Made by a program: the position numbers and the translations under genes
In this document: positions 27,090-35,659 of the stretch, piece by piece
How the letters are laid out: every line of letters starts with the position of its first letter
Position numbering within the stretch: position 1 is the first letter of the stretch
Notes under the pieces: generated by a model
The model's database searches: none
The model's input: only the letters and a program-made list of their open reading frames with translations
Told to the model about the DNA's origin: nothing
Source: UMGS1696 sp963643035
GTDB lineage: Bacteria > Bacillota > Clostridia > Oscillospirales > CAG-272
Assembly (NCBI GenBank): GCA_963643035.1
Contig: CAVIKO010000007.1
Location: forward strand, 1-64,000
DNA: 64,000 nt
Direction: 5' to 3'

Positions 27090-28100
27090 ATGAGTAAGGA
27101 CATTGGCATCGATCTTGGCACCGCTACGGTTCTCGTCTATGTAAAAGGACGCGGGATCGTCATCAAGGAGCCGTCGGTCGTCGCTATCGATAAAAATACA
27201 GGTAAAATATTGAAATTCGGCAGGGAGGCGCAGATGATGCTGGGGCGCACTCCCGGCAATATCACGGCAATCCGGCCGCTGCGCGACGGTGTCATCACGC
27301 AGTACGATATCACGCAGAAAATGATCCAGCACTTTATCAAAAAATCCTGCGGCACCGTCATCTTCAAGCCGCGCGTCATCATCTGTGTGCCGAGCGGCAT
27401 CACGGAGGTCGAAGAGCGCGCCGTAGTCGATGCGGCTACCCAAGCAGGTGCGAAACGAACCTACCTCATCGAGGAGCCGGTCGCTGCCGCCATTGGTGCT
27501 GGAATCAACATCTCCGCTCCACGCGGCCATATGGTTCTGGATATTGGCGGCGGCACCTCGGACATCGCAGTCATATCGCTCGGCGGCGTGGTCGTGTCCG
27601 AATCGATCAAGGTTGCCGGGGACAAATTCGATGAGGCGATCATCCGCTATGTCCGCCGTAAGCACAATGTACTGATCGGCGAACGAACCGCGGAGGAAAT
27701 CAAAATCAAGATCGGCTGCGCATGGCCGCGTGACGAAGTGCGCACCATCGATGTAAAGGGACGCTGCCTTGTACAGGGACTGCCGCGTATGGTGCGGATC
27801 ACCTCGACAGAGATCCCGGACGCACTGGAGGAACCGATCACGTCAATCGTCGAGGCGGTTTGCTCTGTCATCGAACGAACTCCGCCGGAGCTCATCGGCG
27901 ACATTCTCCAAAACGGCATTGTCATGACCGGGGGCGGTTCCCTCCTCTATGGATTGGACAGACTCATCACCTATGCTACCGGAGTTCGCGCCAGAGTTGC
28001 CGACAAAGCCATTTCCTGCGTGGCGCTGGGTACCGGACGCTCGCTGGAAATGCTCAGCCGGCTCCCGGAGGACACAGTGAACATCTCCCGAATGGGATAA
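27090..28100 (+). CDS. mreB: Rod shape-determining protein, MreB/Mbl family
   Basis: 336 residues, actin-like fold. Phosphate-binding loops DIGIDLGTATVLVYVKG and LDIGGGTSDIAVISL, the family sentence VCVPSGITEVEERAVVDA, EEPVAAAIGAG and the late adenosine loop MTGGGSLLYGLDRL are all present. MreB homologues form membrane-bound filaments that guide cell-wall synthesis in rod cells. MreC and MreD are not next to it, so this may be the Mbl or MreBH type paralogue that usually sits apart. The ribosome site before ATG 27090 is weak (ACAGG). Monocistronic under a clear promoter. Confidence 0.93.
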   Translation: MSKDIGIDLGTATVLVYVKGRGIVIKEPSVVAIDKNTGKILKFGREAQMMLGRTPGNITAIRPLRDGVITQYDITQKMIQHFIKKSCGTVIFKPRVIICVPSGITEVEERAVVDAATQAGAKRTYLIEEPVAAAIGAGINISAPRGHMVLDIGGGTSDIAVISLGGVVVSESIKVAGDKFDEAIIRYVRRKHNVLIGERTAEEIKIKIGCAWPRDEVRTIDVKGRCLVQGLPRMVRITSTEIPDALEEPITSIVEAVCSVIERTPPELIGDILQNGIVMTGGGSLLYGLDRLITYATGVRARVADKAISCVALGTGRSLEMLSRLPEDTVNISRMG

Positions 28101-28261
28101 CGACCCGCTGCATCAGCGTTTTCTCAAGGATGTGCTGCTTACATCGCATCCTTTCATCATACGGTTCGGACATATGGACTTTTGACACAAAACAACCTGA
28201 AATCAGCGTTTTCTTCATTTCCTTTGCCTTTTTTCTACCAAATCAAATATGAGGTATGTTT

Positions 28262-30127
28262 ATGATTACAAAGCATATGAAAACCGCGGTCGTCACAGAG
28301 CTTGTCATGGAAGCACCGTGTCTGCCGGAGGAGGAGCGTGTGCGCCTCTATACCCTGCTTACGGATACCTTCGCTGTAGAAATTCCGGACGCACTGTCGG
28401 ACGGCTGGAAGCTGCGCGTCCTTCTGCGAAACGGCTCCACGGATTCCGGCAATGCGGATCCCGCAGAGAGCTGGGGAGCGATTGCAGAGAAAATGGACGA
28501 AATGGCGTATACGGTGTCCGTTTCCCTGCCGATTCACGAAATGCTCGTGGAGGGCGGTTCCCTTCCGGCGATTCGTGCGGGACTCGTTTATCTGCTCGGA
28601 CGACTCGGCACCTCCGTGGGTACGTGCGACGGACGTCCGCCGCTTGTCGTATCCTCCTTTGCCTACGCCAAGAATTATCGGGAGAACCAGATCGACAACG
28701 CACGAATCCTGCCCGTGATCCACTCTGACCGCAATGTGGAGCTGCTCTCCGCCGGGGCAAATGCGGAAGGGATCACCACACCCGATTTTCTCTCCGATAT
28801 GGTCATGGCGGAGGTGCATCTCGACACCGCCGCACGGGACGGATCGTTTGCCACTGCTGCCGCGCTTGTGGATTTCTACGCAACGACCGGCGTGAACGCG
28901 ATCTGGCTCTGTCCGATTTACAACCGCGACAAAATCGGAAACGGCTACGGCAACCGGGGATTGCATACCATCGATTACGCCTACACCGGCTGTGCAGATC
29001 CCTCCGATGGATGGAACGTCGTGCGCAAATTCGTCGATTATGCCCATCAGAGACAGGTACGGATCTTCCTCGACGTGATCTCATGGGGCGTGATGAAGGG
29101 TTCTCCTCTCTGTGCCGGTCATCCGGAATGGTTCGAGGGGGAAGCGTGGGGCGGCCGCGCCTTCAACTGGAAAAACGACGCATTCCGCGCGTGGTTCATC
29201 GATAAGGCAGTCGAAAATCTCATGTACACCCACGCCGACGGCTATCGCTGCGACTGCGAGCCGAACTATGGCGGTTACGATGTCTGGGGCNNNNNNNNNN
29301 GGGGCGAGGTGCGCCGGAGAATGTACGCGGCAGGCCGAAAGATCGCCATCATTGCAGAGGACAACTGCATCCGCAACGGCGTTTTTGATTTGGAACAGGA
29401 TGGCGTACTCGACTACTCCGACCACGATCGCGGCGCGCAGTATCGCAATCCCACAGCTCCGTATCTCTCCGGAATCGACATCGTGGACAGCGTGAAAACA
29501 GGATACGCCATCGGATCCACGCCGGCACAGACCGATCCCGAGACACGCGGCACAGCACGGTATTACACGCACACCGTAACCAATCACGACTATCAGAGCC
29601 GCCTTGTGCGCGGCAATCGGCTTGTGATCGGCTATCAGGCAATTTTAGCACCCTTTATCCCCATCTGGTTCTGTGGCGACGAATTCGGTATGAACGAAAC
29701 AGGACATGTGATCTACTTCTCGAAAATCGAGTGGGAGCTTCTGGAAAAAGCGGAAAACCGGATCTTCTACGAAGACGTGAAGCAGATGCTCCGTTTGCGC
29801 CGTATGTTCCCGGATATCTTTGCCTCCTTCCCGGAAAACCACCGCGATGCAAATATAGAGCGGATCCCGGTGCAGAAGGCGGGCAAAACCACGCTCACCG
29901 GATACGCCAGAATCGGCAGCGGACGGGCTGTACTTGTCATTCCGGCGATGGAAGACGGCGTATACACGGCGGCAATCCCCCAGCTGCTCCAGGGGCAGAT
30001 CACTGTGACGGATCTCACGACAAATCAGGTGCTGTACGACGGAGACGCCGCGGCATTTTCGGAGTTGCGTGTTCCTCTCGCGAAGGAACGGATGGGACTC
30101 TACTTCATGGAGGAAAATCCGCTGTAA
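28262..30127 (+). CDS. Alpha-amylase family (GH13) enzyme
   Basis: About 616 residues once the false N gap is removed. An N-terminal region (1-170) precedes a GH13 (beta/alpha)8 barrel: GVNAIWLCPIYNRDK, HQRQVRIFLDVISWGV (region I Asp), DGYRCDCEPNYGGY (region II, nucleophile Asp after RC), AEDN (acid Glu), and VTNHDYQSRL (region IV). A C-terminal beta domain ends the protein. It should act on alpha-glucans or alpha-glucosyl substrates by a retaining mechanism; no signal peptide, so inside the cell. GAGG at 28251-28254 supports ATG 28262 over 28256. Two solute-binding lipoprotein genes follow, consistent with oligosaccharide uptake and hydrolysis. Confidence 0.85.
   Translation: MITKHMKTAVVTELVMEAPCLPEEERVRLYTLLTDTFAVEIPDALSDGWKLRVLLRNGSTDSGNADPAESWGAIAEKMDEMAYTVSVSLPIHEMLVEGGSLPAIRAGLVYLLGRLGTSVGTCDGRPPLVVSSFAYAKNYRENQIDNARILPVIHSDRNVELLSAGANAEGITTPDFLSDMVMAEVHLDTAARDGSFATAAALVDFYATTGVNAIWLCPIYNRDKIGNGYGNRGLHTIDYAYTGCADPSDGWNVVRKFVDYAHQRQVRIFLDVISWGVMKGSPLCAGHPEWFEGEAWGGRAFNWKNDAFRAWFIDKAVENLMYTHADGYRCDCEPNYGGYDVWGXXXXGEVRRRMYAAGRKIAIIAEDNCIRNGVFDLEQDGVLDYSDHDRGAQYRNPTAPYLSGIDIVDSVKTGYAIGSTPAQTDPETRGTARYYTHTVTNHDYQSRLVRGNRLVIGYQAILAPFIPIWFCGDEFGMNETGHVIYFSKIEWELLEKAENRIFYEDVKQMLRLRRMFPDIFASFPENHRDANIERIPVQKAGKTTLTGYARIGSGRAVLVIPAMEDGVYTAAIPQLLQGQITVTDLTTNQVLYDGDAAAFSELRVPLAKERMGLYFMEENPL
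29291..29300. other. Assembly gap (10 N) inside the GH13 gene, probably false
   Basis: The base string GGGGC ends the left side and begins the right side. Merging the two copies gives continuous coding (YDVWGEVRRR) in the same frame, so the Ns and one copy of GGGGC are likely to be scaffolding artefacts. Confidence 0.8.
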
Positions 30128-30187
30128 GGTATTCTCCAATCCTAACCACATCCCCTGAAAAATCAAATTCCATATTCTTATTCCCCT

Positions 30188-30327
30188 CAGAAAGGAACCC
30201 ATAATGAAAAAACTCACCACCATTTTACTGCTCATCGCCATGCTTCTGCCCCTTGCGTCCTGCGCAAGCGGTGGGAAGAGCGAATCTGAAACCACAAGCA
30301 ATGTTTCCGCGGAAACCGACACTGCGG
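30188..30327 (+). repeat. Direct repeat: 5' end of solute-binding gene 1, copied at gene 2
   Basis: About 140 bases, from the ribosome site through codon 41, recur almost identically at 31712-31851. This covers the signal peptide, lipobox and Ser/Thr linker. Beyond that the two genes diverge strongly. Confidence 0.85.
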
Positions 30328-31682
30328 TGTCTGAAGATACCGCGGAGACAGAAACCACGCGCGAAAACTATGAAGACGGACTGCCGGAAAAGGATTTCGG
30401 CGGGAAGACCTTTACGGTCCTTGGATATGATTTTACCTACGATTACCTCTACGCAGAGGACTTAACCGGAGACTCCGTAAACGACGCGCTGTATAACCGG
30501 AACATCAAGGTTGCGGATCGATTCGGAATCAAGATTGATATCATAACCGGCGGCGAATACACGAATGTCACCTCTCTCTGCAACAATTCCGTCGCTGCCG
30601 GAGAGGATCTTTACAATCTGGTCACGTCTCACGTGGTGGAAATGGGCTCGAGCATCACCAAGGGACTCTATCAGGCGCTCAGCGACCTGCCGTACATCGA
30701 TTTCACCAAACCGTGGTGGTCGGACAACAACGTTACCGATCTGTCCTATCGCGGTAAGACTTTCCTCGCAGTCGGCGATTTCGACCTATCCACCGTCGGC
30801 ATCACGATGTGTACCTTCTACAATAAGGATCTCAGCGAGGAATTCGGCTATCCGTCCATTTACGAAACCGTGCGCAACGGACAGTGGACAAAAGATAAGA
30901 TCAACGAGCTGTGTGAAGGCACGTACATGGATGTCAACGGCGATGGGCAACGGGACGCGGGCGATCGTTACGGCTATGCGATCGATTCCAAAGGAGACGC
31001 AGACGCATACTACTGGGGCTTCGGGAAAAAGCTGATGACCAAGAACGACAACGATACATACGACGATACCTTCTACGATGAAAAGCTCGTCTCCATGATC
31101 GAGTGGCTCTACGACATCAAGAACAATCACGACTACACCTGGACGGACGAAAACTGGAATACCGGCTACAATGCGTTCATTCTCGACAACACCCTGATCG
31201 CCTGCGGCTATGTTTCCATGGCTCTTTGGGGACTGCGCGATCTGGACATCGATTTCGCAATCCTGCCGCTGCCGAAGTGGGATGAAGCGCAGCAGGAATA
31301 CAGCACCGTAGTCGGCGGCTCTCATGATATTCAGGGAGTACTGATTACCATGCAGGACAAGGAACTGACCGGCTGCATCACAGAAGCATTGAATGCGGAA
31401 ACCTGGCGTACCGTCACCCCTGCATACTATGACAGCACCTTGAAGTATAAGGGTACGCGCGACGAGGATTCCCTCGAAATGCTCGACATCCTTATGGCGG
31501 GACGCTGCTACGATTTCGGCTACGTATACGGCGGCTGGGACGCACCCTCCTTCTATGTCCATAAGGTTCTCGACAACAATAAGTCGAAAGACATCACGTC
31601 GTACTACGAAAAGAACAAAGCAAAATGGGAAACCTACTTTGCCAAGATTGTCGACGCGTTTGAAAAATATACCAATGCATAA
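30204..31682 (+). CDS. Extracellular solute-binding lipoprotein (ABC sugar uptake type), copy 1
   Basis: 492 residues. A lipoprotein signal peptide with lipobox LASC (Cys about residue 20) is followed by a Ser/Thr/Glu linker and a periplasmic-binding-protein fold beginning LPEKDFGGKTFTVLGYDF. Aromatic residues are frequent (WWSDNNVTDLSYRG, YTWTDENWNTGYNAFI), typical for sugar binders. A stretch MDVNGDGQRDAGDRYGYAI looks like a calcium-binding loop. It would capture a carbohydrate at the outer membrane face of the cytoplasmic membrane. No ABC permease or ATPase gene is adjacent. Preceded by the GH13 gene and followed by a diverged paralogue. Confidence 0.85.
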   Translation: MKKLTTILLLIAMLLPLASCASGGKSESETTSNVSAETDTAVSEDTAETETTRENYEDGLPEKDFGGKTFTVLGYDFTYDYLYAEDLTGDSVNDALYNRNIKVADRFGIKIDIITGGEYTNVTSLCNNSVAAGEDLYNLVTSHVVEMGSSITKGLYQALSDLPYIDFTKPWWSDNNVTDLSYRGKTFLAVGDFDLSTVGITMCTFYNKDLSEEFGYPSIYETVRNGQWTKDKINELCEGTYMDVNGDGQRDAGDRYGYAIDSKGDADAYYWGFGKKLMTKNDNDTYDDTFYDEKLVSMIEWLYDIKNNHDYTWTDENWNTGYNAFILDNTLIACGYVSMALWGLRDLDIDFAILPLPKWDEAQQEYSTVVGGSHDIQGVLITMQDKELTGCITEALNAETWRTVTPAYYDSTLKYKGTRDEDSLEMLDILMAGRCYDFGYVYGGWDAPSFYVHKVLDNNKSKDITSYYEKNKAKWETYFAKIVDAFEKYTNA

Positions 31683-31727
31683 GAAAAACCGTGTTTTCAG
31701 AAACACCCCCTCAGGAAGGAACCCATA

Positions 31728-33197
31728 ATGAAAAAACTCACCACCATTTTACTGCTCATCGCCATGCTTCTGCCCCTTGCGTCCTGCGCAAGCGGTGGGA
31801 AGAGCGAATCTGAAACCACAAGCAATGTTTCCGCGGAAACCGACACTGCGGCATCCGAAGATACCGCAGAGACGGAAACCACGCGCGAAAACTATGACGA
31901 CGGACTGCCGGAAAAGGATTTCGGCGGAAAGACCTATACAGTGCTCGGCGAGGGCATGTCTGTGTATTTCCATGCCGATGAACTGACCGGTGAGGTATTG
32001 AATGATGCCCTATACAACCGCGATGTCAAGGTCGGCGATCGCTTCAACGTCAAGATCGCGCTGTCGGAGACTGCGGACGCGCAGACCACCATCGACACGG
32101 CGAAAGCTTCTGTACAGGCAGGCGAGGACGAATACGCCGCCGTCGTGTCCTTCGTCATCTACATGGGCATGGCGGTTACGAACAATATCTTCCAACCAGT
32201 CAGCGATCTGCCGTACATCAATCTCAACCAGCCCTGGTGGTCAGCGAGTAACCTGACCGACCTGACCTACCGTGGCAAAACGATCCTTGTGATGGGTGAC
32301 TTTGATATGTCCGGTCTTTCCCAGACAAAGTGCATGTTCTACAACAAGGATCTCGCCGAGACGTTCGGTCTCCCGGACATTTACGAAACGGTGCGCAGCG
32401 GACAGTGGACAAAGGACAAGATCAACGAGCTGTGCGAAGGCACGTATGTCGATATCAACGGTGACGGCAAGAAGGACGAGGGCGACCAGTACGGCTACGC
32501 TGTAGACTCCAAGGGTGACTTCAACGGTCTGCTCTGGGCGTTCGGCAAGCGCCTCTTTGAACAGCAATCCGACGGCACGTACAAGGACGTATATTTTGAT
32601 GAAAAGCTAGTCTCCATAGTGGAATGGTGCTATGACATCAAAAACAACCACGACTACACTTGGACGGACGGCAATTGGAACACCGGCTATAACGCGTTCA
32701 TGCTCGAAAAGACCCTGATCGCCAATGGCTATATCTCCATGACACAGTGGGGCATGCGCGATCTGGAAACCGATTACGCAATCCTTCCCTGCCCGAAGTG
32801 GGACGAAGCGCAGCAGAACTACTACACCTATGTAGAAGGCTCGCACTCCATCGCAGGCGTGCTGACCACAGCACAGGACAAGGAATTTGTCGGCTGCGTG
32901 ATGGAAGCGCTGAACGCCGAATCATGGAAAACGGTGCGTCCGGCCTATTATGACAGCTGCCTGAAGTACAAGGGCGCGCGCGACGAGGACTCTGTGGAAA
33001 TGCTCGACATCCTCATGGACGGACGTCTCTTCGATTTCGGCTACGTTTACGGCGGCTGGGGCGCGGCGTTCTGGCTCCAATACTGCATCAACGACAACAA
33101 CTCCACGGACATCGCCTCTTACTATGAGTCGAAAAAGAAGGAATGGAACACCTACATGGACAAAGTGTTCACCGCATTCGACGACTTTACCATGTAA
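31728..33197 (+). CDS. Extracellular solute-binding lipoprotein, copy 2
   Basis: 489 residues, a tandem paralogue of the previous gene. The first 41 codons are identical in DNA, including synonymous positions, while the mature domain is clearly diverged (for example YTVLGEGMSVYFHADELTG against FTVLGYDFTYDYLYAEDL). The same calcium-loop-like stretch (DINGDGKKDEGDQYGYAV) and aromatic-rich sites occur. It likely binds a related but different sugar. The 45-base gap between the two includes the repeated ribosome site. It is followed after 60 bases by a MATE transporter gene rather than permeases. Confidence 0.85.
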   Translation: MKKLTTILLLIAMLLPLASCASGGKSESETTSNVSAETDTAASEDTAETETTRENYDDGLPEKDFGGKTYTVLGEGMSVYFHADELTGEVLNDALYNRDVKVGDRFNVKIALSETADAQTTIDTAKASVQAGEDEYAAVVSFVIYMGMAVTNNIFQPVSDLPYINLNQPWWSASNLTDLTYRGKTILVMGDFDMSGLSQTKCMFYNKDLAETFGLPDIYETVRSGQWTKDKINELCEGTYVDINGDGKKDEGDQYGYAVDSKGDFNGLLWAFGKRLFEQQSDGTYKDVYFDEKLVSIVEWCYDIKNNHDYTWTDGNWNTGYNAFMLEKTLIANGYISMTQWGMRDLETDYAILPCPKWDEAQQNYYTYVEGSHSIAGVLTTAQDKEFVGCVMEALNAESWKTVRPAYYDSCLKYKGARDEDSVEMLDILMDGRLFDFGYVYGGWGAAFWLQYCINDNNSTDIASYYESKKKEWNTYMDKVFTAFDDFTM

Positions 33198-33257
33198 GCC
33201 GCACATCCGCAGAAACTCCGTTCCCCACATCATTTTCTTCTGATCAAGGTACGACAT

Positions 33258-34637
33258 ATGCAAACCAAATCCACCTCCTCACCTTTCTGGCGTCCGTTTT
33301 TCCGGCTGCTCATCGTCATCGCGCTGCAGAACGTGATTGTGTACGGCGTTAGTCTGCTCGACAACATCATGCTCGGCGGCTATACGGAACTGGCGTTGTC
33401 CGGCGTTGCGCTCGTCAACCAGGTTCAGTTTCTCCTCCAGATGCTCATCGGTGGTGTGTCTGACGGCGTGATCGTGCTGTCCTCCCGCTTCTGGGGCGAG
33501 AAGAACATCGAAAACGTCAAAAAAGCCGCCGCAGTCGCAATGCAGGTCGCACTGTTCATTGCCACAGTGCTGTTTGTTCTTGCGTTCTTCTTTCCGCACG
33601 CCGTGATTGGACTGCTGACCGACAAGCCGCTCGTCATCGAGGAGGGCGTGAAGTATATGCGCATCATCTGCTTCACGTACTTCTTCTTCGCGGCGACGCA
33701 GGTTCTCCTCGGCGTACTGCGAAGTGTGGAGACCGCATGGATCGGTTTTCTCAATTCCACAGCGGCGCTGTGCATCAACGGTGTATTCAATTATGCGCTG
33801 ATCTACGGGCATTTCGGTGCGCCGGAGCTGGGCGTGCGTGGTGCCGCGATTGCAACGCTTATCTCCCGGATCGCGGAATTTGCCATTGTCGCGGTGTATT
33901 TATTCGTGTTCGATAAAAAAATCCACGCAAAAATTCGGGACGTGTTCCAGTGGAGACCGGACGGAACCCTCTACCGGATGTTCATGAAGGTCAGTCTGCC
34001 TGTGGTTCTCTCCGGTGGCTCGTGGGGCATCGCGATGGCGATACAGACGGCGATCCTTGGACGGATGGAGGATTCCGTAATCTCGGCAAACAGTATCGCG
34101 ACGACGGTATTCTCCATCATGTCGGTTCTCCTCTACGGCTCTGCGACGGCATCCTCCGTTATGATCGGCAAAACGATCGGTGAATGGAAAGATTCCGGAC
34201 GCACCGAGGCAGACTGTATGGCACAGCTGCGCCGCCGTGTGAATCGGATGCAGCTCCTGTTCCTCGGACTTGGTGCCGCAACGGGCGGGATGCTGTATGG
34301 AATGAAGGATGTGATCATCGACGCGTACAACATCTCCCCGGAAACGCGTGCGCTCGCCCTGACATTCATGACGGTGTTGTCTGTGACCGTAGTCGGAACC
34401 TCGTACCAGATGCCGTGTCTGACCGGGATCGTGCGCGGGGGCGGCGATACAAAATTTGTCCTCTTCAACGACATTATCTTCATGTGGTGCATCGTTCTGC
34501 CCTCATCGTTTTTCGCGGCGTTCGTCCTGAAGCTCGCGCCGGTATACGTATTCTGCTGTCTGAAAGCGGATCAGATCCTCAAGTGCTTCGTGGCGGTGGT
34601 CAAGGTGAACCGATTCCGTTTCGTGAAGAAATTTTAA
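33258..34637 (+). CDS. MATE-family efflux transporter
   Basis: 459 residues with about 12 hydrophobic spans in two similar halves. The first begins LLIVIALQNVIVYGVSLLDN and GGYTELALSGVALVNQVQF; the second repeats the pattern with SLPVVLSGGSWGIAMAIQT and ISANSIATTVFSIM. MATE proteins export cationic drugs or metabolites with sodium or proton antiport; some clostridial members act on lipid-linked or peptide products. The substrate is unknown. AAGG stands a few bases before ATG 33258. It ends in a strong terminator, closing the GH13-lipoprotein-MATE group. Confidence 0.9.
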   Translation: MQTKSTSSPFWRPFFRLLIVIALQNVIVYGVSLLDNIMLGGYTELALSGVALVNQVQFLLQMLIGGVSDGVIVLSSRFWGEKNIENVKKAAAVAMQVALFIATVLFVLAFFFPHAVIGLLTDKPLVIEEGVKYMRIICFTYFFFAATQVLLGVLRSVETAWIGFLNSTAALCINGVFNYALIYGHFGAPELGVRGAAIATLISRIAEFAIVAVYLFVFDKKIHAKIRDVFQWRPDGTLYRMFMKVSLPVVLSGGSWGIAMAIQTAILGRMEDSVISANSIATTVFSIMSVLLYGSATASSVMIGKTIGEWKDSGRTEADCMAQLRRRVNRMQLLFLGLGAATGGMLYGMKDVIIDAYNISPETRALALTFMTVLSVTVVGTSYQMPCLTGIVRGGGDTKFVLFNDIIFMWCIVLPSSFFAAFVLKLAPVYVFCCLKADQILKCFVAVVKVNRFRFVKKF

Positions 34638-34680
34638 AAGTGTACTGCATTAACCTGAATCAGCGTTTCCATAAGAATAC

Positions 34681-34714
34681 AAAAAAGTCTCGGCTACATG
34701 CCGAGGCTTTTTTT
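34681..34714 (+). terminator. Intrinsic terminator after the MATE gene
   Basis: CTCGGC (34689-34694) pairs with GCCGAG (34700-34705), extended by G/T and A/T pairs, and followed by nine Ts. Confidence 0.9.
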
Positions 34715-34720
34715 TTGCTT

Positions 34721-34815
34721 ACAGAGTGGGAATACTGTACAGCTGATTGGTGAAGCGATCCATCCCACTCTCGAGAATTTCCTTGACAGAAAATTCTCCG
34801 AAGCTTTTGACTTAA
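34721..34815 (-). repeat. Diverged solitary copy of the 95-bp palindromic repeat
   Basis: In reverse orientation this matches the tandem unit at 55046-55468. The best part is 34763-34799, where 36 of 37 bases agree, covering the inner hairpin GAGAATTTCC/GAAAATTCTC. The outer pairing AGAGTGGGA/TCCCACTCT is also kept (34723-34731 with 34764-34772). The DNA between these arms has diverged, which suggests that the paired segments are what is conserved. Confidence 0.75.
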
Positions 34816-34860
34816 CAGGTGAGTATACGTGTGTCAACATTGTCTCTTACGTGCACCAAC

Positions 34861-34908
34861 GTATGAAAAATTCCACCCTGTTACACAGCAGAGTGGAATT
34901 TTCGATAC
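34861..34908. terminator. Long hairpin downstream of rpsT
   Basis: GAAAAATTCCAC (34865-34876) pairs with GTGGAATTTTC (34893-34903), extended outward by GTAT/GATAC and inside by CTGT/ACAG. It lies 120 bases beyond the rpsT stop and probably ends that transcript. The remaining stretch 34816-35026 has no gene. Confidence 0.6.
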
Positions 34909-35026
34909 AATATTTTTGTTTGTATGGCCTTCTGGACCGGGGCAGCTCACAATTCCGATATTGACGCTTTTATTATGCGGCCACCTCTTTCGGACGATTC
35001 GCAATTGTGCGATGCGGCCAAGGGTG

Positions 35027-35290
35027 TTATGCCAGTTTATTGAGCGCGAGGGTGAATTCGCTCTTCTTGTGGGCAGCGTTGTTCTTGTGGAGAATTCCCT
35101 TTGCGACAGCCTGGTCAATCTTCTTAACAGCAGCCTTGTACGCAGCGGTGGCTTCTTCCTTGTTTCCAGAAGCGAGAGCAACGTTGTACTTCTTCACGAT
35201 GGTACGAATCTGGTTCTTGAACATCTTGTTCTGCAGGGTCTTGGTTTCGATAACTTTTACGCGCTTCTTCGCGGACTTAATGTTGGGCAT
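35027..35290 (-). CDS. rpsT: 30S ribosomal protein S20
   Basis: 87 residues, basic, with the S20 pattern MPNIKSAKKRVKVIETKTLQ, RTIVKKYNVALASGNKE and a C-terminal Lys/Ala-rich helix (HKNNAAHKKSEFTLALNKLA). It binds 16S rRNA early in small-subunit assembly. AGGAG stands nine bases before the start. Monocistronic, with a consensus-like promoter and a leader of about 120 bases that can fold (GGTTTTC/GAAAACC), a possible site for feedback control. Confidence 0.96.
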   Translation of the reverse strand: MPNIKSAKKRVKVIETKTLQNKMFKNQIRTIVKKYNVALASGNKEEATAAYKAAVKKIDQAVAKGILHKNNAAHKKSEFTLALNKLA

Positions 35291-35417
35291 TGTTTCTCTC
35301 CTATATTTTATTTTTACGCTCTTCCCGGCGGCTTTTCGAGTCAGCTATGCGGGGAGCGTCCGATTGGTTTTCGCGCCTGAGAGGGTACGACAGAAAACCA
35401 GTCCCATATACTCCATT

Positions 35418-35446
35418 ATTGTATCACAGTTTCCCCGCAATTGCAA
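35418..35446 (-). promoter_or_regulatory. Promoter of rpsT
   Basis: Minus strand: TTGCAA (35441-35446), 17-bp spacer, TACAAT (35418-35423), about 127 bases upstream of the rpsT start codon. Confidence 0.83.
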
Positions 35447-35570
35447 TAGGTTTCGGTAATTTTGCCATCGAAAATTTACGCCAATTTCCGCATGCGACAA
35501 ATCGGAATTTTTAGAGATTTTTCCCCTGTACATCCGCAAAAAATCCACACACAAACGGCGCACAATATGG

Positions 35571-35576
35571 TATAAT
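35571..35576 (+). promoter_or_regulatory. -10 box of the apgM-lepB transcript
   Basis: TATAAT (35571-35576) stands 84 bases before the start codon. No good -35 is visible at 17 bp. Confidence 0.55.
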
Positions 35577-35659
35577 ATTGGTATCGTTATACTTGGGGAA
35601 TTTTTGTCCTCGGATACGATTTGCCTTTCTTTGTATTTTACGCATAGGAGTTACTATAT

